Made by a program: the position numbers and the translations under genes | The notes under the pieces: generated by a model | Database searches by the model: none | Told to the model about the DNA's origin: nothing | What the model saw: only the letters and a program-made list of their open reading frames with translations | NCBI RefSeq assembly: GCF_016755875.1 | Contig: NZ_BNED01000005.1 | Span: 7,081,501-7,145,500 of the forward strand | Length of the DNA stretch: 64,000 bases | Origin: Streptomyces spororaveus | Lineage (GTDB): Bacteria > Actinomycetota > Actinomycetes > Streptomycetales > Streptomycetaceae | Direction of reading: 5' to 3' | Shown here: positions 44,221 to 53,168 of the stretch, in pieces | Layout: each line of letters begins with the position of its first letter | How positions within the stretch are numbered: position 1 is the first letter of the stretch

Positions 44221-45489
44221 TCAGGCGGCGGGTCGGGCAGCGGGCCGTGCGTAGCGGTTGGCCGGGCGCTCCAGCCCGAGCAGGCCGCGCAGCGTGTCCG
44301 CCTCGTACGCGTGGCGGAAGGCCCCGCGCCGCTGGAGTTCCGGCACCAGGGAACGGGTGATGGCGGGCAGGTCGTGGGCGATCACGCCCGGCCGCAGCAG
44401 GAAGCCCGACAGCCCCGCGGCCCGCCGCTCCAGCAGCAGGTCCGCCAGCTGCCCGGGACTCCCGGTGAAAGCCGTGCCGCCGTCGCCGTGCGGGAGTCCC
44501 GCGAGCGCGTCGAGGCGCTCCAGGCGTGCGGCGGCGGCCGGGGCGTCCGCGTCGAGGAACACCGTGAGTTCCCCGAAGAGGTGCAGCGGCTCCGCGGTGG
44601 CCCCGGTCGCCTCCCGGGCCCGCCGGATCGCCGCCACGGCGGCGCGCGCACCGTCGCCGTCGTGCGCGGCCACGTACCCGACCTCGGCGGACCGGGCGAT
44701 GAGCGCGTACGAGGCCTCGCCGGCGCCGGACGCGCTGACGACGGGCTGTCCCTGCGGCGGGCGGGGGGTGATCGAGGGGCCCCTGACGCTGAAGTGGCGG
44801 CCCTCGAAGTCGATGTGGTGCAGCTTCTCGCGGTCGACGAACCGGCCCGTGGCCACGTTCCGGATCTCCGCGTCGTCCTCCCAGCTGTCCCACAGCCGCC
44901 GGACCACCTCGACGTGGTCGGCGGCCTCCGCGTACAGCTCCCCGTCCGCGAACGGAGCGGTGCGCCGCCCGAAGTGGCTTGCCTCGTGGGCGAGTCCGGA
45001 CACCTGGATCCGCAGGCCCGCACGGCCGCGGCTGACATGGTCGGGCGTGGCGATCGCCTTGGAGATGTGGAAGGGCTCGGTGTGGGTGGCCGTCACGGCC
45101 GGGACCAGCCCGATGCGCCGGGTCAGGGGCGCCACCCGGGCCGCGGTGAGCACCGCGTCCAGCCGCCCGCGGACCCGGTCCGTGCGTTCGTCGGATCCGG
45201 TGGGCGAGGAGGACTGCAGGGCGAGGCCGTCCTCGAAGGTGATGAAGTCGAGCAGCCCGGTCTCGGCCTCGGAGGCGAGACCGGCCCAGTAGCGGGCGGT
45301 GAAGAGCTCTGCGGGCCGGGCACCCGGCTCGCGCCAGGCGGCCGGGTGCCGGCCCGCTCCGTCGAGAGCGACGGCCAGGTGCAGGGGCGCCGGGGACGAT
45401 GAGGAAACGGACACGGAGAATGGCGCCTTCCTGCTCGGCGTACGGAAAAGGGAAGTCGATGCGGGATCGGGAATTCGGCCCGTCATCAA
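44221..45489 (-). CDS. LLM-class flavin-dependent oxidoreductase, first gene of the operon
   Basis: The 422-aa protein has LHLAVALDGAGRHPAAWRE near 35, DFITFEDGLALQ near 82, DHVSRGRAGLRIQVSGLAHE near 148 and PRPPQGQPVVSASGAGEA near 235, all typical of NtaA-like LLM monooxygenases. The ATG at 45489 has a weak AAAGAA ribosome site. A GTG about 75 bp downstream with GGAAGG is a possible shorter start. It leads the four-gene set ending at 40597. An A+T-richer stretch with TTTCGAAA and the dyad CGCTA/TAGCG precedes it. Confidence 0.88.
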   Translation of the reverse strand: MMTGRIPDPASTSLFRTPSRKAPFSVSVSSSSPAPLHLAVALDGAGRHPAAWREPGARPAELFTARYWAGLASEAETGLLDFITFEDGLALQSSSPTGSDERTDRVRGRLDAVLTAARVAPLTRRIGLVPAVTATHTEPFHISKAIATPDHVSRGRAGLRIQVSGLAHEASHFGRRTAPFADGELYAEAADHVEVVRRLWDSWEDDAEIRNVATGRFVDREKLHHIDFEGRHFSVRGPSITPRPPQGQPVVSASGAGEASYALIARSAEVGYVAAHDGDGARAAVAAIRRAREATGATAEPLHLFGELTVFLDADAPAAAARLERLDALAGLPHGDGGTAFTGSPGQLADLLLERRAAGLSGFLLRPGVIAHDLPAITRSLVPELQRRGAFRHAYEADTLRGLLGLERPANRYARPAARPAA

Positions 45490-45541
45490 TTTCTTTCGAA
45501 AACGCTACGCCCGATAGCGGTGCCATACAATGACCGCAATA

Positions 45542-46285
45542 TTAAGAGAAGTTGGCAGCGGTGTTGCCCGGGGCCCGGACGGCCAGGAAGAAGGGCCGGC
45601 GGCGCAGGGTGAAGCCGATCGACTCGTAGAGCCGGACGGCACGTGTGTTGCCCGCCGCGGTGTGCAGGAACGGGACCTCGCCGCGCTCCCGGATGCCCGC
45701 GGCGACGGCCCGCACCAGCCTGGTCGCCAGGCCCTGGCCGCGGTGGTCGGGATGGGTGCACACCGCGCTGATCTCGGTCCAGCCGGGCGGACGCAGCCGC
45801 TCCCCGGCCATGGCGACCAGCCGGCCCTGCCGGCGGATGCCGAGGTAGGTGCCCAGCTCGACGGTGCGGGGGAGGAAGGGCCCGGGCTCGGTCAGCCGGA
45901 TCAGCGCGAGGACCTCCGGCACGTCGGCGGCGCCCAACCGGACCGCCTCCGGGGCCGGCTCGGCGCGCAGTGAGGTGTCGACGAGCTGGACGCCCTGGAT
46001 CCGCCCGACGGTCTCCCAGCCGTCGGGCGGGGTCAGCACCCCGGCGAGCGAGGCGACCTCGCCGTCGCCGACCAGCGTGCGCAGGTCGGCCCAGGAACGC
46101 GGGTCCTGCGGGTCGGCGAGGGCGGCGAAGGGCGAGACGTCCGGGGAGTAGCGGGCGGCGCGGGCCGCGACGGCGCCGCCTCCCGCCGGGTACTCGGCGA
46201 AGGCGGTGTGCGCGCCGGACAGGGCGGCCCAGGCCGGGTTGTCCAGGACATGGGGGTCGAGTGAGGTGTGCGCGGGGGTGCTCAC
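45542..46285 (-). CDS. GNAT-family N-acetyltransferase in the ABC operon
   Basis: The 247-aa product starts at GTG 46285, overlapping the upstream stop as GTGA. The GNAT core is SAVCTHPDHRGQGLATRLVRAVAAG near 175-200 and FLHTAAGNTRAVRLYESIGF near 208-228. N-terminal residues form a second, degenerate GNAT-like half. Coupling to a polar-amino-acid-type transporter suggests N-acetylation of an imported amino compound, possibly to protect or detoxify it. That role is inference. Confidence 0.87.
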   Translation of the reverse strand: MSTPAHTSLDPHVLDNPAWAALSGAHTAFAEYPAGGGAVAARAARYSPDVSPFAALADPQDPRSWADLRTLVGDGEVASLAGVLTPPDGWETVGRIQGVQLVDTSLRAEPAPEAVRLGAADVPEVLALIRLTEPGPFLPRTVELGTYLGIRRQGRLVAMAGERLRPPGWTEISAVCTHPDHRGQGLATRLVRAVAAGIRERGEVPFLHTAAGNTRAVRLYESIGFTLRRRPFFLAVRAPGNTAANFS

Positions 46286-47301
46286 GAGTTGCTCAGGGGC
46301 AGGCCGGGCGGGTTGACCGCAGAGGTCTTGACGGCCTCGTTGGAGAGGTTCCAGGCCGCCAGCAGCTTCTCGTACTGGCCGTTCTCGATCAGGTGGTTGA
46401 CGGCCGCGGCCACCGGCTCGGCCAGCCCGCTGTCCTTCTTGGCGGTCGCCGCGATCAGGCCCTGCAAGGACTCGCCGGCGCCGGAGAAGGACCCCGCGTT
46501 GCGCGTGGGGGTGCTGCCGTTCGCGGTCTGGGTGACGTGGTAGGCGATGGAGGGGTTCGGGGCGAAGTTGATGTCGATCTTCTTGCCGCTCAGGGCGAGG
46601 AAGACGCTGTTGGCGTCGGGGAAGTACTTGACGGTGAGGTCCTTGCCCTCGGCCCGCAGCTTCTTCTGCCACTCCAGGAGGATCTTCTCCTGGTTGGTGC
46701 CCGAGCTGACGGCGACCGTCCGGCCCGCGAGGTTGCGGTAGTCGCCGTCGAAGTTCCAGGGGCTGTCCTTCAGCACCTCGAAGGCCAGGTTGTCCTGCCG
46801 GTACGAGGCGAACTCGTACTTCTTCTTGCGCTCCTCGGTGACCGTGACGTTGGTGAAGGCCACGTCGACCTTGCCGCTGTCGATGCCGACGAAGAGGTTC
46901 TCCCAGGTGGAGTTCTTCACGACCGGCTTGAGCCCGAGGGCGGCGGCCACCAGCCGGCCCAGGTCCGGCTCCGCGCCGGTGAGCGTCTTCTGGTCGGTGC
47001 CGACGTAGGCCAGCGGCGGGAAGCCGGCGGGCAGCGCGCCGACACCGACGACCAGCTCGCCCCGTTCGCGGACGGCCGCCGGCAGCCGGGCGCGCAGCGA
47101 CTCGACGACGGGGACGGACAGTTCCGTCCGCCGGGCGGCGCCGTTGGACTCCGCGCCGACGGTGACCTTGCCCGAGGCGCTGGGCGTCGCGGTGGCCTCG
47201 GCGTCACCGCACGCGGTGAGTCCGCCGGCCAGGGTCACGGCGGCCGTCGCGGCGCCGAGGCCGCGCAGGAGTCTGACGCGCAGGGTGGGCTCGTGGTGCA
47301 T
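46282..47301 (-). CDS. ABC transporter solute-binding lipoprotein (polar amino acid type)
   Basis: From ATG 47301 (AAAGGAA before it) the 339-aa product has a lipoprotein signal (LLRGLGAATAAVTLAGGLTAC) and an SBP_bac_3 domain: RGELVVGVGALPAGFPPLAY, FVGIDSGKVDVAFTNVTVTEERKKKYEFASY in pieces, and RTVAVSSGTNQEKILLEWQ. It binds the substrate outside and delivers it to the permease encoded upstream. Family members bind amino acids, opines or cystine. The gap to the ATPase gene is filled by a C-rich leader. Confidence 0.92.
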   Translation of the reverse strand: MHHEPTLRVRLLRGLGAATAAVTLAGGLTACGDAEATATPSASGKVTVGAESNGAARRTELSVPVVESLRARLPAAVRERGELVVGVGALPAGFPPLAYVGTDQKTLTGAEPDLGRLVAAALGLKPVVKNSTWENLFVGIDSGKVDVAFTNVTVTEERKKKYEFASYRQDNLAFEVLKDSPWNFDGDYRNLAGRTVAVSSGTNQEKILLEWQKKLRAEGKDLTVKYFPDANSVFLALSGKKIDINFAPNPSIAYHVTQTANGSTPTRNAGSFSGAGESLQGLIAATAKKDSGLAEPVAAAVNHLIENGQYEKLLAAWNLSNEAVKTSAVNPPGLPLSNS

Positions 47302-47375
47302 GGCGTTCCTTTGCGGGAGGGGGAGGGGGAGGGGCGGACAGGCGGAGGAGGAGCGGAAGGCGGAGCCGGGGCGGG

Positions 47376-48182
47376 TCACAGGACCTTGCTCAGGAACTCC
47401 CGGGTCCGCGGATGGGCGGGCCGGTCCAGGACCAGCTCGGGGGGACCCTGTTCGACGACGCGCCCGTCGTGGAGGAAGACCACCTCGTCGGCCACCTCGC
47501 GGGCGAAGCCGATCTCGTGCGTCACGATCACCAGCGTGGTGCCCCCGGTGGCCAGCTCCTTGATCACGGACAGCACCTCGCCCACGAGCTCCGGATCGAG
47601 TGCGGAGGTGGGCTCGTCGAAGAGGATGACCCCCGGGCGCAGCGCGAGGGCACGGGCGATGGCCACCCGCTGCTGCTGCCCGCCGGACAGCTGCCGCGGA
47701 TAGGCGCCCGTCCGGTCCCCGAGCCCGACGCGTTCCAGCAGTTCCCGTGCCAGGTCCTCGGCCTCGTCGCGGGGGAGCCGCCCGGTGGCGACCGGAGCCG
47801 CGGCGACGTTGTCCAGCACGGTGAGGTGCGGGAAGAGGTTGAAGTTCTGGAAGACGAAGCCGATCCGGCCGCGCTGGGCGAGGATCGCACGCTCGCTCAG
47901 CTCCTTCAGCCGCCCTCCGTGCCGCCGGACGCCGATCGGCTCACCGCCCACGCTGACGTACCCGGCCTCGGGCTTCTCCAGGTGGTTGATGACCCGCAGC
48001 AGGGTGGACTTCCCCGATCCGGAGCGCCCCAGGACGACGGTGACCGTGCCCGGTGGGACGGTCAGGTTCACCCCGTCCAGGACCGGCCGGCCCCCGAACC
48101 ACTTGTGCACGTCGTGGACCTCGATCGCGGCGGGCCGCGGCGTGAGCGTGTCGGTCGTGGCCGCGGTGGTGTTCGTGGTCAT
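47376..48182 (-). CDS. ABC transporter ATP-binding protein (polar amino acid type)
   Basis: The 268-aa product has Walker A LGRSGSGKSTLLR near 51, Q-loop VFQNFNLFPHLT near 110, signature LSGGQQQRVAIARAL near 164, Walker B VILFDEPTSALDPELV near 186, and switch VTHEIGFAREVAD near 220. This is the HisP/GlnQ-type pattern. The ATG at 48182 overlaps the permease stop (ATGA). Confidence 0.95.
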   Translation of the reverse strand: MTTNTTAATTDTLTPRPAAIEVHDVHKWFGGRPVLDGVNLTVPPGTVTVVLGRSGSGKSTLLRVINHLEKPEAGYVSVGGEPIGVRRHGGRLKELSERAILAQRGRIGFVFQNFNLFPHLTVLDNVAAAPVATGRLPRDEAEDLARELLERVGLGDRTGAYPRQLSGGQQQRVAIARALALRPGVILFDEPTSALDPELVGEVLSVIKELATGGTTLVIVTHEIGFAREVADEVVFLHDGRVVEQGPPELVLDRPAHPRTREFLSKVL

Positions 48183-49147
48183 CGAGCCGTCTCCTTCCGG
48201 AAGCGGACCCGCAGCTCGCGCAGGGCCACCCGGACCCGTTGCAGCGGGGTGGGCGGCAGCGTGCGCAGCGCACCGCGCGCGTAGTGCCGCTCGACGTAGA
48301 ACTGGACGACGGAGATCAGGCTGGTGAGGATCACGTACCAGGCGGTCGCCACCAGCAACAGCGGCACCACGTCGCCCGAGTAGGTGCCGGCCAGGCTCTG
48401 CACCGAGCCGAACAGGTCGAGCAGGGACACGTAGAAGACCAGCGAGGTGGCCTTGACCAGCCCGATCAGCAGGTTCACGTACGAGGGGACGATCGCCCGC
48501 AGCGCCTGCGGCAGGACGATCCGGGTGAACCGGTAGCGCCCGGGCAGTCCCAGCGCGGCCGCCGCCTCGTGCTGGCCCTGGTCCACGGAGAGCAGGCCCG
48601 CCCGTACCACCTCGGCCGCGTACGCGGCTTCGGCCAGGCTCAGGCCCACGACCGCGATGACCATGTCCGGGGCCGGCCGGGTTTCGTCGAAGGTGAGGAA
48701 GGCCGGTCCGAACGGCACCCCGATGCCGAAAGTGGGGTAGAGCGCCCCGAGGTTGTAGAGGAAGAGGAGGACGACGATCAGCGGCACGGAACGCAGCAGC
48801 CAGACGTACGTCCAGCTCACCGACCTCAGTACCGGGTTGGCGGAGAGCCTGGCGAGGGCGAGCAGAACACCGCCGACCAGGCCCAGCACCGCGCTGTACG
48901 CGGCCACCTGGAGGGTGATGAGCAGCCCCTCGAGGATGACGGGCCGCAGGAACCAGTAGGCGAAGCGGTGCCATTGGTAGAAGGGATTGGTGAGCAGTCC
49001 GTGCACGGCCTGGGAGGCGAGCACCAGCACGACGCCGGTGGCGAGCCACCGCCCGGGCCGGCGGAGCGGGCGGACCCGCTCGGCTGGCGCGGGCGGGCCG
49101 GACGGGCCGGTGGGCGCGGCGAGGACAAGGGATTCGGTCACGGGCAC
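48179..49147 (-). CDS. ABC transporter permease (polar amino acid type)
   Basis: The 322-aa product (GTG at 49147) has a HisM/GlnP-like core with five or so helices, starting LEGLLITLQVAAYSAVLGLVGG near 76 and containing YVWLLRSVPLIVVLLFLYN. The EAA loop AALGLPGRYRFTRIVLPQALR near 195 contacts the ATPase. It is first in the order permease-ATPase-binding protein-GNAT. The first 35 residues are Pro-rich. A promoter region with repeated CCGGATAAG lies upstream. Confidence 0.93.
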   Translation of the reverse strand: MPVTESLVLAAPTGPSGPPAPAERVRPLRRPGRWLATGVVLVLASQAVHGLLTNPFYQWHRFAYWFLRPVILEGLLITLQVAAYSAVLGLVGGVLLALARLSANPVLRSVSWTYVWLLRSVPLIVVLLFLYNLGALYPTFGIGVPFGPAFLTFDETRPAPDMVIAVVGLSLAEAAYAAEVVRAGLLSVDQGQHEAAAALGLPGRYRFTRIVLPQALRAIVPSYVNLLIGLVKATSLVFYVSLLDLFGSVQSLAGTYSGDVVPLLLVATAWYVILTSLISVVQFYVERHYARGALRTLPPTPLQRVRVALRELRVRFRKETAR

Positions 49148-49242
49148 TCCAGCAGCTTCGACATATCGAAGAATCGAAAGAAGCAGCCGTCATGCCGGAA
49201 AGAAGAGGCCGCCGATGTCGTTGTCTGCGGCGTAAGCTAGGC

Positions 49243-49289
49243 AGCCCGGATAAGGGCTGTCAACGTTTTCCGATCGGTATCCGGATAAG
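49243..49289. promoter_or_regulatory. Repeated CCGGATAAG elements upstream of the ABC operon
   Basis: CCGGATAAG occurs at 49246-49254 and 49281-49289. The first copy lies in a dyad (AGCCC, GGATAA, GGGCT). The second overlaps the palindrome TATCCGGATA (49278-49287), and CCGATCGG (49270-49277) sits between. The A+T-richer surroundings and position about 100-140 bp before the permease gene suit an operator/promoter region. Confidence 0.4.
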
Positions 49290-49378
49290 CGTGCGGCAAT
49301 GTAATCAGCCGTACATGAAACGCCTTCCGGTGAAATAATGCGGGGTGCGTGGGGAGCATGGGGCGTCGGGTGTGTGCC

Positions 49379-50488
49379 TCACAGCCAGGGGAACTGCTCG
49401 GCGGCGTACCGGTAGGCGCGGAAGACCGAGTTCTGGGCGCCGGCCGAGGACTCCAGGCCCACGCCCTCCCCGAAGGACCGGAACTGCGGGACCACGAACT
49501 CCCACACCACGTCCCCGCCGGGAGTCACCTCGAAGAGCCGCCCGAAGGAGCCCTCGGCGATGAAGGTGTTGCCGTTCGGCAGGCGCTGGGCGCTGGACAT
49601 GTACGGGCTGAAGAAGTTCTGCGGCGGGTTGTCCTCGTACGCCCACACCTCCTTGCCGGTGGACGGGTCGAGCTCCAGCACCCGCGAGTACGGCACCGAG
49701 GTGGTGTCGCGGTAGGTGCCGTTGTCGAAGACCAGCAGGGTGCCGCCGGGCAGTTCGTGCGGATGGTGCTGCTGGGCGAGCACGTCCGGGCCGATGCGCC
49801 ACCGCACCGACCCGTCGGCGCGGTCGACCGACACGGTGGTCGACGCGCTGCGGAAGCCCACCACGATCGAGCCGTCCGCGCTCTCGTTGACGGTGTTGGC
49901 CATCGGCCAGTGGTTGCGGGCGAAGTGCCGGTTCAGCGGTACCTCCTCCGGGTCCAGGTGCTCGATGGCGGCCCAGCGCCACACGATCTCCCCGTCCCAG
50001 GTCAGCTCGTACACCACGTCCCCGTAGATCACCCCGCCGGGCGCCTCGGAGCCGGGGATGCCGCCGCGGATCCGGGCCGCGTCGGCCGGGTCCAGGGGCT
50101 CCACGGCCCCGATGAGCAGGTTGCCGTTGCGCAGGATCGAGGCGTCGTGGTGGTGGAAGGGGTGCCGCACCTCGCGGAGCACCGTGGAGTCCGGCGCGAG
50201 CTCCTGGAAGATGCCGCCGTGGTACACGTCCCAGATGGGGAAGAGGGTGGGGCCGCTCGTGTCCTTGGCCGCGTAGAAGAGGTTGCCGTTCGGCAGGATC
50301 TGCGCCTGGCGACCGGGCGGGTGCGGGGAGTTCCAGGTGTGGACCGGTCGGCCCTCGATGTCGACGAGGTGGATCTCGCCGGCACTGGTGATCGGTGTGT
50401 AGAGGGTGAGGCCGCCGTAGCTGCGCTCGGGGTCGTGGGCGATCAGGCCGACGCCGCGGCGGCGCAGGGTGTTCTGGTCGACGGTCAT
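49379..50488 (-). CDS. Arylsulfotransferase-like protein (ASST, Arylsulfotrans_2 type)
   Basis: The 369-residue product consists of repeated propeller segments (EIHLVDIEGRPVHTWNSPHPPGRQAQILPNGNLFYAA in pieces, HHHDASILRNGNLLIGA, NHWPMANTVNESADGSIVVGFRS, QQHHPHELPGGTLLVFDNG, SSAQRLPNGNTFIAEG). Regular His-rich turns HHHDAS, ARNHWPM and QQHHPHE resemble the active-site His set of aryl-sulfate sulfotransferases that move sulfate between phenols without PAPS. No signal peptide is visible, whereas classical ASST are periplasmic. It follows the SsuABC-type operon. ATG 50488 has AGGAGAG. Confidence 0.85.
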   Translation of the reverse strand: MTVDQNTLRRRGVGLIAHDPERSYGGLTLYTPITSAGEIHLVDIEGRPVHTWNSPHPPGRQAQILPNGNLFYAAKDTSGPTLFPIWDVYHGGIFQELAPDSTVLREVRHPFHHHDASILRNGNLLIGAVEPLDPADAARIRGGIPGSEAPGGVIYGDVVYELTWDGEIVWRWAAIEHLDPEEVPLNRHFARNHWPMANTVNESADGSIVVGFRSASTTVSVDRADGSVRWRIGPDVLAQQHHPHELPGGTLLVFDNGTYRDTTSVPYSRVLELDPSTGKEVWAYEDNPPQNFFSPYMSSAQRLPNGNTFIAEGSFGRLFEVTPGGDVVWEFVVPQFRSFGEGVGLESSAGAQNSVFRAYRYAAEQFPWL

Positions 50489-50502
50489 GGGATCTCTCCT
50501 GG

Positions 50503-50526
50503 GTGCGTGTGCGTGTGCGTGTGCGT
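50503..50526. repeat. Four GTGCGT hexamers in the ASST leader
   Basis: Four exact units of GTGCGT lie in the 54-bp gap between the SsuA-type gene and the arylsulfotransferase gene. In the mRNA they read as ACGCAC repeats just upstream of the ribosome site. Slippage could change the leader length. Confidence 0.8.
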
Positions 50527-50542
50527 GGGTGCGGGTGCGGGT

Positions 50543-51541
50543 TCAGCGGACGGTGACGGCGGCCGGGTCGGCGGCCGTCAGGGGGCCGGAGTCGAGGGAG
50601 CGCAGCAGTGCGGCGCGGTCGGCGGCGCCGGGCAGGTTCTGGGCGGCCTTGGCCCAGGCGGCCTCCTCCTCCAGCTGCGCCAGCAGCTCGGGGGAGAGGG
50701 TGGGGCCGTACGTGTAGCGGGGCTGGTAGGTCTCGACGTAGGCGGCCTGCAGGACGCCCTTGGACTGGGCGAGTACGGCCTTGCGCGCCCCGGCCGGGTC
50801 CGCTTCGAGCTCCCGCTGGGCGCGCAGCAGCGTACGCAGGACCGCGGTGGTGCTCTCCGCGTTCGCGGACGGACCGGCGACGAGGAGGGTCCGGGCCGTG
50901 TATCCGGTGAAGGGGAGCTCGGCGTAGGCGGCGCCCAGGGCGGTGCGCGCGGCGTCGTAGAAGCTGGGGAAGGTGACCCCGGCGTCGATGTCGCCGCGGG
51001 CCAGGGCCGAAGTGACCTGGTTCGGGGCCAGGTTGACCACCGTCACGTCCGAGGCGGTCAGCTGCGCCGAGGCGAGCATCCGCGACAGCGCGTACTCGAC
51101 GTTCGTGCCCTGCGGGACCCCGACCTTGCGGCCCTTCAGCGCGGCGAAGCCGGTGATCTGCCGGTCGGTACGGGTGAGCAGCCGCCAGTCGGAGAACCGG
51201 GACAGGTCGGCCACGACCCGCAGCTCGCGCCCGCCCAGTGCGGCCGTCACGGCGGGCAGATCGCCGACGACGCCGAGCTGCGCCTGGCCGCCGAGCACGG
51301 CGTTCAGCGCGTCCCGGCCGGTGGGCTGGGAGGTGACGGTGGCCTCGATGCCCTCGGCCGGCCAGAGGTCGCCCTGCTCGGCCAGGTAGACGGGGGCGCC
51401 GCCGAGATGGTCGCTCGCGGCGAGGGTGACGGCCGGGCGGGCGCCGTCCGCGGTGCCCGACGCGGAGCCGGTGCAGGCGGTGGCGAGCGGGGAGAGTAGG
51501 ACGGCGAGCAGTACGGCGGTCACCGCGCGGGGTCTGAGCAT
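50543..51541 (-). CDS. ABC transporter solute-binding lipoprotein (sulfonate/taurine type)
   Basis: The 332-aa product has a lipoprotein signal (VTAVLLAVLLSPLATAC) and an NMT1/SsuA-like domain: ASDHLGGAPVYLAEQGDLWPAEGIEATV near 42, DALNAVLGGQAQLGVVGDLPAVTA near 76, GRKVGVPQGTNVEYALSRML near 136 and RGDIDAGVTFPSFYDAA near 172. Related proteins bind alkanesulfonates, taurine, nitrate or thiamine precursors. The combination with LLM monooxygenases favours a sulfonate or sulfate ester. Confidence 0.9.
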   Translation of the reverse strand: MLRPRAVTAVLLAVLLSPLATACTGSASGTADGARPAVTLAASDHLGGAPVYLAEQGDLWPAEGIEATVTSQPTGRDALNAVLGGQAQLGVVGDLPAVTAALGGRELRVVADLSRFSDWRLLTRTDRQITGFAALKGRKVGVPQGTNVEYALSRMLASAQLTASDVTVVNLAPNQVTSALARGDIDAGVTFPSFYDAARTALGAAYAELPFTGYTARTLLVAGPSANAESTTAVLRTLLRAQRELEADPAGARKAVLAQSKGVLQAAYVETYQPRYTYGPTLSPELLAQLEEEAAWAKAAQNLPGAADRAALLRSLDSGPLTAADPAAVTVR

Positions 51542-51611
51542 GGTGAACAGTCCTTCCGGGGACAGGAGGGGGGCAGGGGGGCAGGGGGAGCAGGGGAGCG
51601 GAGGGCAGGGA

Positions 51612-52331
51612 TCACTCGGAGCCGAGGTGGCGGGCGATCAGGGAGCGCAGGTCGGGATCGGGCGGGCCGGCGGGCACGGCGTGGTCGGCGAGCACCCGCC
51701 CGGGACTCCCGCCGAGGACGATCACGCGCCCGGCGAGTGCCAGCGCCTCGTCGATGTCGTGCGTGACGAACAGGACGGTGGTGCCGCGGCGCTGCCACAA
51801 CTCCCGCAGCAGGGTCTGCATCCGGGTCCGGGTCAGCGCGTCCAGTGCCCCGAACGGCTCATCCATCAAGAGGACTTCGGGCTCGGCGGCCAGCGCCCGG
51901 GCCAGTGCCACCCGCTGCTGCATCCCGCCCGACAGCTGGGCCGGGTACTTCTCCGCACCGTCCGCGAGCCCCACCTCGGCCAGCGCCGCGAGCGCGCGCC
52001 GGCGGCGCTCCGCGCGCGGCAGGCCGAGCCGCTTGAGGGCGAACTCGACGTTTCCGCGGGCCGTGCGCCACGGGAACAGCGCGTAGTGCTGGAAGACCAC
52101 GCCCCGCTCCGGGCCGGGTCCGCGGACCGGCTCCGCGCCCGCCGTCACCTGCCCGGCGGTGGGCCGTACGAAGCCGGCCACCGTGTTGAGGACCGTGGAC
52201 TTGCCGCATCCGCTGGGTCCGAGCAGCGCCGTGAACGAGCCCGCCGCGAACTCCAGGTCGGTGTGCTCCAGCACGGGGGCGCCGGTTCCGTAGCCCGCCG
52301 ACAGCCCCTCCAGCCGTACCTCCAGGCTCAT
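51612..52331 (-). CDS. ABC transporter ATP-binding protein (SsuB/TauB type)
   Basis: The 239-aa product has Walker [14 protein letters not shown] near 37, Q-loop [21 protein letters not shown] near 79, signature [15 protein letters not shown] near 134, Walker [17 protein letters not shown] near 155, and switch [15 protein letters not shown] near 191. This is the nitrate/sulfonate/taurine subfamily. ATG 52331 overlaps the permease gene by 4 bp. Confidence 0.94.
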   Translation of the reverse strand: MSLEVRLEGLSAGYGTGAPVLEHTDLEFAAGSFTALLGPSGCGKSTVLNTVAGFVRPTAGQVTAGAEPVRGPGPERGVVFQHYALFPWRTARGNVEFALKRLGLPRAERRRRALAALAEVGLADGAEKYPAQLSGGMQQRVALARALAAEPEVLLMDEPFGALDALTRTRMQTLLRELWQRRGTTVLFVTHDIDEALALAGRVIVLGGSPGRVLADHAVPAGPPDPDLRSLIARHLGSE

Positions 52332-53107
52332 GACGCGCTCCAGTGCACGAACCGGCGGCCCACGGCGGCCAGTACGAGGTCGACGGCCACCCCGAGCAGC
52401 CCGAGCACGAGCAGCCCCGCGAACATCCGGTCCACCCGCAGGAACTGCCCGTCGACCTGGAGCCGGTACGCCAACCCGCTGTCCGCGCCGCCCAGTTCGG
52501 CCGCCACCAGCGCGAGCAGGGCCACCGAGGCCCCGTAGCGCAGCGCCGCGAGCAGGGCGGGGGCGGCGGCGGGCAGCAGCACCTCGGTGAACCGCCGGTG
52601 CAGCGGAGCCCCCAGCGACCGGGCCGCCCGCAGATGGGAGACCGGGACCCGGGACACCCCGTCGTGGACGTACAACCAGACGGCGAGCAGAACGGCGTAG
52701 GCGATGAGCAGGCGCTTGGCGCTCTCGCCGATGCCGAACCAGGCGGTCGCGAGCGGCACCAGGGCGATGGCCGGGATCGGCCGCAGGAAGGAGATCACCG
52801 GGGTGACGGCCGCGGACACCTTCGGCAGGTAGCCGGTGGTGAAGCCGAGCGCGCTGCCGATGACGGCGCCCAGCGCGAAGCCCTGTCCGGCCCGGGCCAG
52901 GCTGGCGCCGAGGTCGGTGGCCAGGGTGCCGCTGCGGGCGCTGTCCGCCAGCGCGGCCATGGTCGCGCCCGGGGTGGGCAGCAGTCCCGGGGCGACCCCG
53001 CCGGAGTGGGCGAGGAGGTACCAGAGCGCGAGTACGACGCCGGCCGCGCCCAGGGCCGGGCCGAGCCCGGCGAGGCCCCGGCCGGGGGGTGAGGGGGTGG
53101 CGTGCAC
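52328..53107 (-). CDS. ABC transporter permease (SsuC/TauC type)
   Basis: The 259-aa product from GTG 53107 (GAGGAG 7 bp before) has about six helices and the family landmarks [19 protein letters not shown] near 44, [22 protein letters not shown] near 110, and the EAA loop [27 protein letters not shown] near 160 in pieces. A TTG 75 bp further upstream stays in frame, but it lies inside the operator dyad and is not preferred. First gene of the transport operon, divergent from its presumed regulator. Confidence 0.92.
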   Translation of the reverse strand: MHATPSPPGRGLAGLGPALGAAGVVLALWYLLAHSGGVAPGLLPTPGATMAALADSARSGTLATDLGASLARAGQGFALGAVIGSALGFTTGYLPKVSAAVTPVISFLRPIPAIALVPLATAWFGIGESAKRLLIAYAVLLAVWLYVHDGVSRVPVSHLRAARSLGAPLHRRFTEVLLPAAAPALLAALRYGASVALLALVAAELGGADSGLAYRLQVDGQFLRVDRMFAGLLVLGLLGVAVDLVLAAVGRRFVHWSAS

Positions 53108-53168
53108 GGGGCGGCTCCTCGTTCGTTGCGGCGCGTTCCGTCGTGTTCCGGCGCGTTCCGACGTGTTG

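Noticed and set aside
50503..50526. GTGCGT run as phase-variation switch for the ASST gene
   Set aside because: The hexamer unit lies outside the coding region and keeps any frame unchanged; it can only alter leader length, so an on/off switch is not supported.
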